A stretch of 8,632 nt of DNA from positions 1 through 8,632 of the forward strand of contig JAGQQB010000144.1 in the NCBI GenBank assembly GCA_020426425.1, written 5' to 3'. Position numbers and translations under genes: made by a program. This stretch comes from Planctomycetaceae bacterium (GTDB taxonomy: Bacteria > Planctomycetota > Planctomycetia > Planctomycetales > Planctomycetaceae). How positions within the stretch are numbered: position 1 is the stretch's first letter; each line of letters starts with the position of its first letter. Under the pieces are notes generated by a model, which worked only from the letters and a program-made list of their open reading frames with translations, did not search any database and had not been told where the DNA came from. This document shows positions 1-6,037 of this stretch, piece by piece.

Positions 1-424
1 GCTGTTGGAACCGCTGCACATCAAGCACGTGAACCTTTTGGTCCTGCCAACTGGCCCAGCCGATGAGAGCCGTTTCCCAGGGGTTCTCCGGCGTCTGCCT
101 GAGTTCCGAGGTCGATTCCAGTCGGGCCAGGGATTCCACATCTTCCACCAGCACCCCCCAACCGCCCTCAGGACCATCGACGATCAGCAATCGATGTTCT
201 TCAACCTGCTGGTCTTGCGGCAGCAGTTCTCCAAGGCCAAGAACCGGCAGGAACTCGCCCCGTTCGTGACACAGACCGCGCAGCACAGGGTGGGTTCCAG
301 GGACGGAAACCAGCCGCGGCTGCTGGAGCACCTGTCGCAGTCCATGGACCGGCAGCGCGAGCCGTGTCGTGCCATGACGGACGATGCAATGCGAGGCCAA
401 ATGTGATGTCGAGGCGGCAACCAT
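1..424 (-). CDS. CheW-like chemotaxis adaptor domain protein (partial, C-terminus beyond left edge)
   Basis: CheW domains couple chemoreceptors to the CheA kinase in the cytoplasm. The minus-strand frame from the ATG at 424 is open for 141 codons to the window edge. It follows the CheW domain order: 'LALPVHGLRQVL' (residues 22-33), then 'VPGTHPVLRGLCHERGEFLPVLGL' split over 41-64, matching the usual 'VPG..p.v.GLinlRGe.lPVldL' core. Next come 'RLLIVDGPEGGWGVLVEDVESL' (78-99) and 'ALIGWASWQDQKVHVLDVQRF' (119-139), the usual final strand. CheW proteins are about 150-170 residues, so little should be missing. No CheA histidine-kinase part is visible, but a C-terminal addition outside the window cannot be excluded. 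It lies 15 bases after the stop of the 155-residue gene and in the same frame. The nearest SD-like stretch, AGGA, overlaps that stop about 13 bases before the ATG, so translation is probably coupled to the upstream gene. Confidence 0.85.
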   Translation of the reverse strand, partial: MVAASTSHLASHCIVRHGTTRLALPVHGLRQVLQQPRLVSVPGTHPVLRGLCHERGEFLPVLGLGELLPQDQQVEEHRLLIVDGPEGGWGVLVEDVESLARLESTSELRQTPENPWETALIGWASWQDQKVHVLDVQRFQQ

Positions 425-439
425 GTGCGGAAAGGAGTC

Positions 440-907
440 CTACTGCTGTGTTGTGCGAGGTGAATTCACCCGAGCTTCGATCTCTGACATCAGGCGCTCC
501 AGGCGGCTTTTCTCGGGAGGAGCGGCCGGTTGTTCGGCCGCTGCACAGTCTTCGTCTGCGGTGCTGTCATCGACTGTCACGGCAACCTCATTGGTCGCTT
601 CGACCGGCTGATCCAACAAGAAGTTGAGGTCGATGCAGGACGACGAGAGCGAGAGCGGGCTGTGCTCGGCAGAGGCGACGGGTTCATCGATCGTTGGTTC
701 CGGCAGGGGCAGTTCGTCCATCCACGAATCGAACAGCGACTTGCGTGGCGGCGCGACGGCACTCTGTTCCAGTTTGCGTGTGATCTCCGCCAGCTGTTGC
801 CAGTCGCCGGAGAAGAAGCGCTCCACATCTTCGCGCCAACGACGCACACTGCTGAGATTGAGTCCGACGCCGGGATCGAATCCGGTCGGTTCTTTGGGGG
901 CTGACAT
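440..907 (-). CDS. hypothetical protein, cotranscribed with CheW-like gene
   Basis: Unrecognised protein of 155 residues. The N-terminal part (20-50) is predicted helical and carries 'RRWREDVERFF' and 'DWQQLAEITRKLE'. A proline- and acid-rich linker follows (65-132, with 'DELPLPEPTIDEP' and 'DDSTADED'), and a short amphipathic charged helix near the end, 'EKSRLERLMSEIEARV' (132-147). There is no signal peptide or membrane segment, so it should be cytoplasmic. I chose the ATG at 907; the frame stays open to an ATG at 1066, but the added residues look like non-coding sequence. No strong SD is visible before 907. Because it directly precedes the CheW-like gene with a 15-base gap, a chemotaxis-related role such as a linker between signalling components is plausible, but this rests on context only. 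Confidence 0.7.
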   Translation of the reverse strand: MSAPKEPTGFDPGVGLNLSSVRRWREDVERFFSGDWQQLAEITRKLEQSAVAPPRKSLFDSWMDELPLPEPTIDEPVASAEHSPLSLSSSCIDLNFLLDQPVEATNEVAVTVDDSTADEDCAAAEQPAAPPEKSRLERLMSEIEARVNSPRTTQQ

Positions 908-1252
908 GAGGGTGTCCTGGGGCTGTTCGCAACGTGGAGATGTCGACCAGGATGGAAACATCCAATTGATGGGACTGAGTCGTCGGTCGAGGATTGGGTC
1001 AGGGGACTCAATGCCCCACCGGGGAGTGATTCCAAACCGGGAGGACATCACCTGCGCGACGGGCAACGCGCGCAGGGATACCGAACGCTACGTCACATTT
1101 TGATGCCGCCCTGTGATTTTCCCCGAAAGGAACGCGCGAAGGCCGTGGGAGATCCGATCATGTCGCCACACAGGACAGCCAATAGCGCATCGTTGAGCTG
1201 GTCTCGCCACTGCGAACGGCATGAGCGACAGATGCGGTACAATCAATGCAAA
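908..1252. other. intergenic region ahead of the chemotaxis pair, no gene seen
   Basis: No credible gene lies between the terminator of the Cys-rich gene and the 155-residue gene. The short ORFs here are arginine- and serine-rich and have no recognisable features. The region should hold the promoter for the minus-strand chemotaxis pair, but I cannot identify convincing -35/-10 boxes. Two hairpins are visible. One is an 8-bp GC-rich stem (arms 1051-1058 and 1069-1076, 10-base loop). The other is a 5-bp GGATG/CATCC stem with a GAAA tetraloop on the plus strand, near 950-964. Confidence 0.5.
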
Positions 1253-1279
1253 CAGCCTCTCCGGTGCTCGGAGAGGCTG
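1253..1279 (-). terminator. hairpin terminator behind the Cys-rich HEAT protein gene
   Basis: Perfect 11-bp inverted repeat (arms 1253-1263 and 1269-1279, 5-base loop), starting 29 bases after the stop codon at 1309. On the minus strand the stem is followed by TTTGCATTG, a short and imperfect T-run. A factor-independent terminator is the most likely reading. The T-run is weak, so it may instead mark a processed 3' end. Confidence 0.7.
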
Positions 1280-1308
1280 AGGGCGATTCGAGTGTTTGTC
1301 GCTGTGGC

Positions 1309-2559
1309 TTATTTGAGCAAGCCAAACAGGTTCTTCAAGCTGCGTGACTGAGTCGTCATCTGCAGCGTTTCGTCGTCGATGGTTTCCGAGAACAAACCGG
1401 CTTCCCCTTCGGCAGGGGGAGCAGGTGCCTCATCGACGGGAAGTACTTGTGTCGGGACAGGAGTATAGTCCGATGCGGGAATCACGCCTTCAAACATGGC
1501 TGGCTCAGTGGGCACGACGGGCGACGAAACTTCTTCGACGGGAATCGGATTGCTGATCGGAGCCGGGTTTTGAATGCCGGTCGGGCAACAGCCACTTGGA
1601 CAGCAGGTGGTGTCACAGCTGGTCGAACAAGTCATGGTGCGGACATTGCGGCCCCGCAACACCTTGCGACCATCCACCACATCGTAGCCACACAACCGCA
1701 GTCCCTGGGTCGCTTCACGACGGACACGGTAGTCAACATCGGCCAGAGCGGTCGTGAGTGCACAGACCACCGCCTGATTGCAGCAGCAGGACTCCTTGCG
1801 AACCTGGTCACCAATTTCGTCTGCCGCCTTGCTACGAACTCGCTCATCGCAGTCGTTCAAAGCGTAGATGAAGGCGGCCATGATCTCTGGATGGCACACG
1901 CAGCTGAAACGGTCGCCCAACATGTGAATCGCCCGGCGACGCCCCAGTGCGTATGGAGCAGTCTGCGACTGATAGATCAGCTCAGCGATGATCGCAGATT
2001 CATTGACACACGTCTTGCGATTGCGAGGCAGGAACGCGATGCGAGAACAGGGGACGGCACAGGCCGAAGCTGTGGGGCAGCAAGGGGCAGGGATCGCACA
2101 ACCCGGCTCACAGGCCGTGTCGCACATGGTGGTGCAGCCAGAGTCGGTGCAGCAGGTCTCAGCACAGCAAGAGGATCCGGTCAGGCAGCAAGGAGCGGCG
2201 CACCCATGATCCACGCAGCGGCGTCGATGCCGACGTGGAACCACGCACCGATGATTGGTCACGCAACACGCGGAACCGGTGCAACCAGCGACACATTGAG
2301 GCGTCACTGGGCAGCAGGCGAGACCTGGAGCACAGCTATCACAGCAGACCGGCTTGGCACACGTCCGCTGATAGTTGTGCCGTGTGCGAACACACGGTTT
2401 CACGATGGTGGGGCGACAGCAGCGCGGCTTAAAGGTGGGAGCGCAGTCACAGCACTTGGCCTCAGCACAACGAGCCTTGCGCGAAAAGATGCTGGCCTGG
2501 GCATCGGTGCCCAGCAACGTCATGGCGACGAGAATGGCGAGTGTGTGTGCAACCTTCAT
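1309..2559 (-). CDS. secreted cysteine-rich HEAT-repeat protein
   Basis: Exported protein of 416 residues. Residues 1-22 form a classical signal peptide (MK start, hydrophobic core 6-16, AQA cleavage site before Ser23). Residues 31-184 hold 35 cysteines, many as CC pairs, with short Pro/Thr/Ser spacers and a basic patch 'RRHRRRC' (109-115). Residues 185-291 contain about three HEAT-like helical pairs: 'AIHMLGDR' (210-217), 'DERVRSKAADEIGDQV' (238-253) and 'DYRVRREATQGL' (276-287). A second Cys cluster lies at 311-325, followed by a Pro/Glu-rich tail and a basic-hydrophobic end 'SLKNLFGLLK'. In all, 49 of 416 residues are Cys. The start is fixed by AGGAG eight bases upstream and by the signal peptide; the frame stays open to an ATG at 2739, but that would bury the signal peptide. 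HEAT repeats usually mediate protein contacts. The cysteines suggest a disulfide-linked envelope or matrix protein, or metal binding; the function is unproven. Single-gene unit. Confidence 0.85.
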   Translation of the reverse strand: MKVAHTLAILVAMTLLGTDAQASIFSRKARCAEAKCCDCAPTFKPRCCRPTIVKPCVRTRHNYQRTCAKPVCCDSCAPGLACCPVTPQCVAGCTGSACCVTNHRCVVPRRHRRRCVDHGCAAPCCLTGSSCCAETCCTDSGCTTMCDTACEPGCAIPAPCCPTASACAVPCSRIAFLPRNRKTCVNESAIIAELIYQSQTAPYALGRRRAIHMLGDRFSCVCHPEIMAAFIYALNDCDERVRSKAADEIGDQVRKESCCCNQAVVCALTTALADVDYRVRREATQGLRLCGYDVVDGRKVLRGRNVRTMTCSTSCDTTCCPSGCCPTGIQNPAPISNPIPVEEVSSPVVPTEPAMFEGVIPASDYTPVPTQVLPVDEAPAPPAEGEAGLFSETIDDETLQMTTQSRSLKNLFGLLK

Positions 2560-2567
2560 GGCGACGT

Positions 2568-2572
2568 CTCCT
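2568..2572 (-). promoter_or_regulatory. ribosome binding site of the Cys-rich gene
   Basis: Reads AGGAG on the minus strand, 8 bases before the ATG at 2559. It decides in favour of this start over the in-frame ATG at 2739. Confidence 0.8.
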
Positions 2573-2590
2573 GCTACTCTTGGCGATATC

Positions 2591-2626
2591 GAGTTCATCG
2601 AGTGCGGGCTCGAAGTGGTTGAACTC
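2591..2626 (-). promoter_or_regulatory. possible leader hairpin upstream of the Cys-rich gene
   Basis: Nested inverted repeats: outer arms GAGTTCA (2591-2597) and TGAACTC (2620-2626), inner arms TCGAG (2598-2602) and CTCGA (2609-2613), with a 6-base bulge on one side. It sits about 20 bases ahead of the AGGAG site in the probable 5' leader, where it could affect stability or translation. No known riboswitch was recognised. Confidence 0.3.
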
Positions 2627-3231
2627 GCTTCAGGACCCAGTCGGGCCCCAGAACGAAACATGGGCGGAGCGACCGCTGCGCCGGTTTCGTCCATCGAAAG
2701 TATCGACCGCGGCCAAAACGCGCTTGAGGCGTTCGTCAAGCAGAATCTGCGGTCGCAAAGTCACTTTGCACAGGGAGATGACGCGACTGTAGGGGATGGA
2801 TCAGTTGCAGTGCGGAAAGTCCGCCGCAAAGTCGATGCAGCCTTCCCAGACGGACGGCCACCAACAACCTGGGAAGCCTCGGTGGTGTTTTTCGGATGTA
2901 GCGAATGTACCGAGGACGAACACGGAAGACCGGCGATGATCGTCTGCTGGTTGCCTGTGGTGGGGATGAAAACTGAAGGCTGGTCAAGCCTCGATCCGAT
3001 TCCGACGGCGCAAGCTCGAGAGCCTGATTGGACGCGAATTCAACTCCTCAACCACATAGTTTCGAGCCAGTCGTGCAGTCCCAGCGTCGGGAATCTCAGC
3101 CCTGGCCAAGCGAACAGACTGGTCGACCCGCCGGGAACCCGCTAGTTTCTCCTGCGGAGAGGTTGCGCCCGGACTCAGGGCGTCCGATTCGTCGTTCCCC
3201 GGCTGCCGGATTCACGATAAGTTCTGATGCT
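2627..3231. other. long divergent intergenic region, no gene seen
   Basis: Together with the leader at 2560-2626 this makes a 672-base gap between the divergent Cys-rich and ferredoxin genes. The ORFs in it are arginine- and serine-rich without motifs, and I do not call them. Visible structures are a GCAAAGT-C-ACTTTGC inverted repeat (2755-2769), a GCGGA/TCCGC stem with a 3-base loop (2812-2824), and an 8-bp CTTCCCAG/CTGGGAAG stem (2842-2849 and 2869-2876). Promoters for both flanking genes must lie here, but I see no clear -35/-10 pair. Confidence 0.5.
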
Positions 3232-3858
3232 ATGACGATTTCCGTTGAAGAGTACTTTGCCAGTCGAAAAGACGACCGCAAGAAGGAAACGCGGTATGTG
3301 AACGTCATCAACAAGGACAACTGCACGAGTTGTCAGTCTTGTGCAACGGTCTGCCCAGTTGATTGCATCTACGAAGTCCCCAGTCCGATCCCGGGACAGA
3401 GTTACCACCAGATCGATACGTCGCGCTGCATCGGTTGCCAGATGTGCTACCGCTCGCCAAACGACAGTACAGAGCACTACCAGTTGACGATCTGTCCCTG
3501 GAATGCGATCGATATGCTGCACAATCCAAATGTGAAACCGGACGACGAGTCAGTGCTGGCCCCCTACTGGAAAGGGGAAGCGACCGATCTGCCGTGGTCG
3601 AAGCTGGAAGAATACGGATATCAGCTGTTCCTGGATGGCGAAGTCTTTCTGCCAACTGGTCGCGAAGACCTGGTCAGCATCCTCGAATTCCTCGCGCAGC
3701 CACATTGGCTGTATGCGGAAGATGGAGCCACCATCGCGATTGCCGCCGAAGTCGAAGATCGTCGCGACGAACACAAGCGATGCTTCGCCGGTACGCCAGA
3801 AGGTCGCGAACTGCTCGATTGCATCTATCCCGACTGGCACCGCATCTTCATGGATTAA
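3232..3858 (+). CDS. 4Fe-4S dicluster ferredoxin-like protein with C-terminal extension
   Basis: Probable cytoplasmic electron carrier of 208 residues. The first cluster motif is canonical: Cys31, 34, 37 and 41 in CX2CX2CX3CP, followed by 'VDCIYE' with an extra Cys45, as in seven- and eight-iron ferredoxins. The second motif has Cys66, 69 and 72 in CX2CX2C, but the fourth Cys88 of the 'CPW' end comes 15 residues later instead of three ('YRSPNDSTEHYQLTI' between them). In two-cluster ferredoxins the last Cys of each motif binds the other cluster, so both clusters can still form. Residues 100-208 are an acidic extension with no recognised domain, containing 'LPWSKLEEYGYQLFLDGEVF' (120-139) and two more Cys (184, 197). 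There is no signal peptide. The start ATG lacks an obvious SD; the frame stays open to 3028, but the added residues are low-complexity and not ferredoxin-like. The redox partner is unknown, as neither neighbour is an oxidoreductase. The family is clear, the role is not. Confidence 0.85.
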   Translation: MTISVEEYFASRKDDRKKETRYVNVINKDNCTSCQSCATVCPVDCIYEVPSPIPGQSYHQIDTSRCIGCQMCYRSPNDSTEHYQLTICPWNAIDMLHNPNVKPDDESVLAPYWKGEATDLPWSKLEEYGYQLFLDGEVFLPTGREDLVSILEFLAQPHWLYAEDGATIAIAAEVEDRRDEHKRCFAGTPEGRELLDCIYPDWHRIFMD

Positions 3859-3929
3859 CGTCCGATCTGCGAACGTGTGGCGCGTGCTCGATGGTCGTCG
3901 CGCGTTTGATGTGGCCGATGGCCGTGTGC

Positions 3930-4502
3930 TCAGCGTTGGTCGTTGCCGGACGAGGAGCACAACGCATCCAGTGCCATCTGGAGCACGAGTTCAATCGCTT
4001 GTTGCTGACGGGTCCAACGCAGGCTTTCCCCTGAGGCAGTTGTCCCGGCCAATTGATAGCGCAGAGTCCTCACGTCTTGGTCACCGACGGACGCCCGTTC
4101 CGCGAGGCCGATGTAGACGACGCCATCCAATGCTGGCGGGGCGTTGGGTCCCAAATGCCCGGTGATGGAGACCGCCAGATCGGCCTCGCTGGTGCGGTTC
4201 AGCACATGCCTGGCCATCGCCGCCGCCACTTCAGCGCTCACCACACCGATTGCGGGATCGGCCAGATCGGTGGAGGAGATGTCGAGCCAATGCTGCTTCG
4301 TCCCCTCTCGGTAGACAACCGCAGAACCGCACAGAGATTCAGAAATCCCCGGGATGGTGGAGAGCAGCGCGGGTAGCCAGCCAGCGGTGCAGCTTTCGGC
4401 GAACACAATCCGACGATTTCGGCGCTGCAATTCACTCGCCAACTCATGCGCCTTCTCCAGAAGCTGCGGCTTGATCAGCAGAGCAGAGGGCGCGGTGGCC
4501 AC
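3930..4502 (-). CDS. pncC: nicotinamide-nucleotide amidase, CinA C-terminal family
   Basis: PncC enzymes hydrolyse NMN to nicotinate mononucleotide and ammonia, recycling the NMN made by NAD-dependent DNA ligase; cytoplasmic. The 190-residue product matches the CinA C-terminal domain throughout. It has 'AESCTAG' (35-41, with the conserved Ser proposed as nucleophile), 'SAVVYREGTK' (60-69, counterpart of the usual YSNxxK), 'GVVSAEVAAAMA' (86-97), 'SITGHLGPN' (112-120, counterpart of ITGxAGP) and 'GVVYIGLA' (127-134). It is the stand-alone form, without the N-terminal MoCF-like domain of full CinA. AESCTAG for AESCTGG and HLGPN for xAGPGG are mild deviations. The start is GTG at 4502, the earliest possible because an in-frame TGA lies two codons upstream; GGGAG lies 8 bases ahead of it. 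Convergent with the ferredoxin gene across 71 bases that contain no strong hairpin. Confidence 0.9.
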   Translation of the reverse strand: MATAPSALLIKPQLLEKAHELASELQRRNRRIVFAESCTAGWLPALLSTIPGISESLCGSAVVYREGTKQHWLDISSTDLADPAIGVVSAEVAAAMARHVLNRTSEADLAVSITGHLGPNAPPALDGVVYIGLAERASVGDQDVRTLRYQLAGTTASGESLRWTRQQQAIELVLQMALDALCSSSGNDQR

Positions 4503-4829
4503 GTTTCATTCTCCCAACACTGAACACTGCAAGTTAACACGGCGCTTCGCAAGTTGAACAACCACCTCTACAGGCTGCCGAGCGATGACGAACAAAGAAT
4601 CGCTGCAGAGGTTACCAGATGACAAATAGTCCTGAATTTGAGCGTTTTTCACGAAACCCCCGCGAAGGCTGAGATTTCAGGTCCACAATTTGCGGCAATG
4701 GGCGCTGGGGCAATGCGTCTCGCCCCAAACGTTATACACAGAGAATACAGGAAAGGGTAATACGATGTTCAAGTCTCTCACCGGTGGTCGGCATCCGCCG
4801 CCCACGCTTTTCGCTGAAGGATTTCAGGA
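4503..4829. other. divergent intergenic region between pncC and the hypothetical gene
   Basis: Holds the leaders of both genes. On the plus side TATACA (4733-4738) could be a -10 box, with no good -35 partner, followed by AGGAAAGGG (4749-4757) ahead of an ATG at 4765. A TGGGGC/GCCCCA inverted repeat lies at 4706-4727. On the pncC side a pair of direct repeats is listed separately. An imperfect 9-bp stem lies at 4565-4573 and 4603-4611. Confidence 0.4.
4529..4560. repeat. 20-base-spaced direct repeats upstream of pncC
   Basis: GCAAGTTAACA (4529-4539) recurs as GCAAGTTGAACA (4549-4560). The copies start exactly 20 bases apart, close to two helical turns, and lie 27-58 bases upstream of the pncC start. 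They could be a tandem regulator site or a chance duplication. Confidence 0.35.
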
Positions 4830-4899
4830 ATGCGTATTTCCCCACCCCCCTGGTTGCAAGACTTCACTGATGAAGTTTGCAGCTGTCTGCGTCAACTAG
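4765..4899 (+). CDS. possible short overlapping ORF or true N-terminus of the next gene
   Basis: ORF of 44 codons with a good SD (AGGAAAGGG, about 7 bases before the ATG) and a possible -10 box 27 bases before the start. The peptide begins 'MFKSLTGGRHPPPTLF' and has no recognisable domain. It overlaps the first 70 bases of the 137-residue gene in another frame. It may be a leader peptide coupled to that gene. It may also be the genuine N-terminus if one base has been lost or gained in the C-rich run at 4840-4850, or chance. Confidence 0.3.
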   Translation: MFKSLTGGRHPPPTLFAEGFQECVFPHPPGCKTSLMKFAAVCVN

Positions 4900-5243
4900 C
4901 CGACGCTGATCTCGGGTGCCACTTCCACTTGGTTGATGGGACCTGGGAAGTCTCACTCTTCTTCGCGGCCACTGAGTACGTGGGAGGAGAGTTGGACGGT
5001 CGGCGAACCTTCCCCACCTTCTGGGCTGATCTCAATCAATTGATGTCGGTGCTCGAAGTTGAGGAAATGTACTGGCAGGCGAATGCTGTCGATGAACAGG
5101 ATGAGTTAGGGACTCACCTGGCCTTTAGGGGCAACTATCAACAGCATCAAGTCTGGCTGCGACTTCTCGCGGAGGCGCCTCACAGTTTGCCTTCCGGGCA
5201 ACACATTGAAGCGTACCGCGGTGGCGAGGTTGAGAACTGGTGA
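4830..5243 (+). CDS. hypothetical protein
   Basis: Unrecognised 137-residue protein, probably cytoplasmic, with no signal peptide or membrane segment. The pattern looks alpha/beta: a starting helix (9-27, 'LQDFTDEVCSCLRQLADAD'), strands around 'CHFHLVDGTWEVSLFFA' (30-46) and 'YVGGELDGRR' (50-59), a helix with 'FWADLNQLMSVL' (64-75), then 'LAFRGNYQQHQVWLRLLAEAP' split over 97-117. The even hydrophobic periodicity and lack of arginine-rich runs support a real gene. The start ATG has AAGG nine bases upstream, and an in-frame TGA at 4815 prevents extension. A stronger start signal at 4765 in another frame raises the possibility of a frameshift (see findings). It is followed by the hairpin at 5290-5328, so it appears to be a single-gene unit. 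Function unknown. Confidence 0.7.
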   Translation: MRISPPPWLQDFTDEVCSCLRQLADADLGCHFHLVDGTWEVSLFFAATEYVGGELDGRRTFPTFWADLNQLMSVLEVEEMYWQANAVDEQDELGTHLAFRGNYQQHQVWLRLLAEAPHSLPSGQHIEAYRGGEVENW

Positions 5244-5289
5244 CGTTCCCGACCGCGTTCAAAGTCAGAGCAGTACGAACGCTCGAATC

Positions 5290-5328
5290 GAACAGGCCAC
5301 CTGAACCAAAGGTTCCGGTGGCCTGTTC
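5290..5328. terminator. bidirectional hairpin between convergent genes
   Basis: Perfect 12-bp inverted repeat (arms 5290-5301 and 5317-5328). Inside it a 5-bp stem GAACC/GGTTC closes a 3-base AAA loop, after one mismatch. It lies 46 bases after the hypothetical gene and 49 bases after the OmpH-like gene, serving both. Neither side has a T-run, so termination may depend on Rho, or the structure may protect 3' ends. Confidence 0.7.
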
Positions 5329-5377
5329 CATTGATCACGCTAGCCTCGGTCGCCGGCACAACCGGCATCAGCAGGGA

Positions 5378-6025
5378 CTATTCGGTCACAATCTCTTCAG
5401 CGGCCGCGGTGGTGACAGGTGCAGCCCCGTCGGCAGGCTGCTCGGCGGAAACCTGCTGCACAGCCGATGACGTTGATTCAGCAATCTGTGGCATGGTCGC
5501 ACGCAAGCGGGCGATCACTTCGTCTGTAATGTCGACCGCATCGTCGTAAGCGAAGACAACGGCATCGTTGCGGGTCATGACGGTGGCCAATCCCTTGTCG
5601 CGGGCGACTTCCGAAACGATGGGCTTGGTGCTTTCTCGGAAATCACTGACGATCTGTTGACGGTGCTGCGTCAGCATGGCACCAGCCTGATTGCGCATCT
5701 TGTTCAGGTTGACCTGGACGGTCTGCTGCGTGAGCAGAAACTTCTTGGCGTCTTCCTCGGAGGGAGTTTCCCCCAGCCCAGCGCGAATCTGCTTGAGCTC
5801 CTGCGCGGCTTTCTGTTGGGCCGCGTTGAGCTGCTGCTGCAGTGCTCCGGCCTGGGACTGGAACGAGTTGACGATTTCCACGTCCTTACCGAGTTCGTGG
5901 GCGACACGATCAAGGTCGATCACGGCGACACCTCCCTGGGAGCCACCGGCGACGAACGACCATGCCAGACCTGCACCAAAGGCCGCAACGAGCGCGGCAC
6001 CCAACATCAGATTGCTTTTCTTCAC
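5378..6025 (-). CDS. OmpH/Skp-family periplasmic chaperone-like protein
   Basis: Skp/OmpH proteins hold unfolded outer-membrane proteins in the periplasm using long coiled-coil arms. This 215-residue product has a basic start (MKKS) and a hydrophobic export signal or anchor (6-26). The first conserved strand, 'VAVIDLDRVAHELG' (33-46), begins the body. A long Gln/Ala-rich coiled coil (50-135) follows, with 'LQQQLNAAQQKAAQELKQI' (62-80). The typical end is 'VARDKGLATVMTRNDAVVFA' (140-159), 'DDAVDITDEVIARL' (161-174). An Ala/Glu/Thr-rich tail (181-215) goes beyond the classical protein of about 160 residues. The start is GTG at 6025, with GAGGAG six bases upstream; the nearby ATG at 6030 is out of frame and stops after two codons. 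It is not next to bamA or lpxD, the usual neighbours in proteobacteria. Preceded by the DUF11 gene, but separated from it by a terminator. Confidence 0.85.
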   Translation of the reverse strand: MKKSNLMLGAALVAAFGAGLAWSFVAGGSQGGVAVIDLDRVAHELGKDVEIVNSFQSQAGALQQQLNAAQQKAAQELKQIRAGLGETPSEEDAKKFLLTQQTVQVNLNKMRNQAGAMLTQHRQQIVSDFRESTKPIVSEVARDKGLATVMTRNDAVVFAYDDAVDITDEVIARLRATMPQIAESTSSAVQQVSAEQPADGAAPVTTAAAEEIVTE

Positions 6026-6031
6026 GACATG

Positions 6032-6037
6032 CTCCTC
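6032..6037 (-). promoter_or_regulatory. ribosome binding site fixing a GTG start for the OmpH-like gene
   Basis: Reads GAGGAG on the minus strand, six bases before the GTG at 6025. An ATG (6030-6028) lies only one base from this site and opens a two-codon ORF, ATG-TCG-TGA, whose stop overlaps the GTG. Confidence 0.75.

Noticed and set aside
440..1066. 155-residue gene extended to an ATG at 1066.
   Set aside because: The added residues look like translated non-coding sequence and give no domain; kept only as an alternative start.
1236..1242. TACAAT as a -10 promoter box on the plus strand.
   Set aside because: No -35 partner at proper spacing and only the terminator hairpin lies downstream.
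1447..2622. Plus-strand open frame of 391 codons.
   Set aside because: Lies antisense to the Cys-rich gene; its residues show no domain, and its openness follows from the codon use of the real gene.
1309..2739. Longer version of the Cys-rich protein starting at an ATG at 2739.
   Set aside because: It puts 60 non-descript residues ahead of a clear signal peptide and ignores the AGGAG site 8 bases before the ATG at 2559.
2812..2824. GGAAAGTCC resembling the conserved core of bacterial RNase P RNA.
   Set aside because: The surrounding sequence lacks the other conserved blocks and a matching 3' end; a 9-base match is not enough.
2375..3145. Plus-strand open frame of 256 codons covering the divergent gap.
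   Set aside because: It begins antisense inside the Cys-rich gene, has no start signal and no recognisable domain.
3028..3858. Ferredoxin starting at 3028, 68 residues longer.
   Set aside because: The extra residues are low-complexity Arg/Pro/Ser with no ferredoxin character; the ATG at 3232 begins the compact protein.
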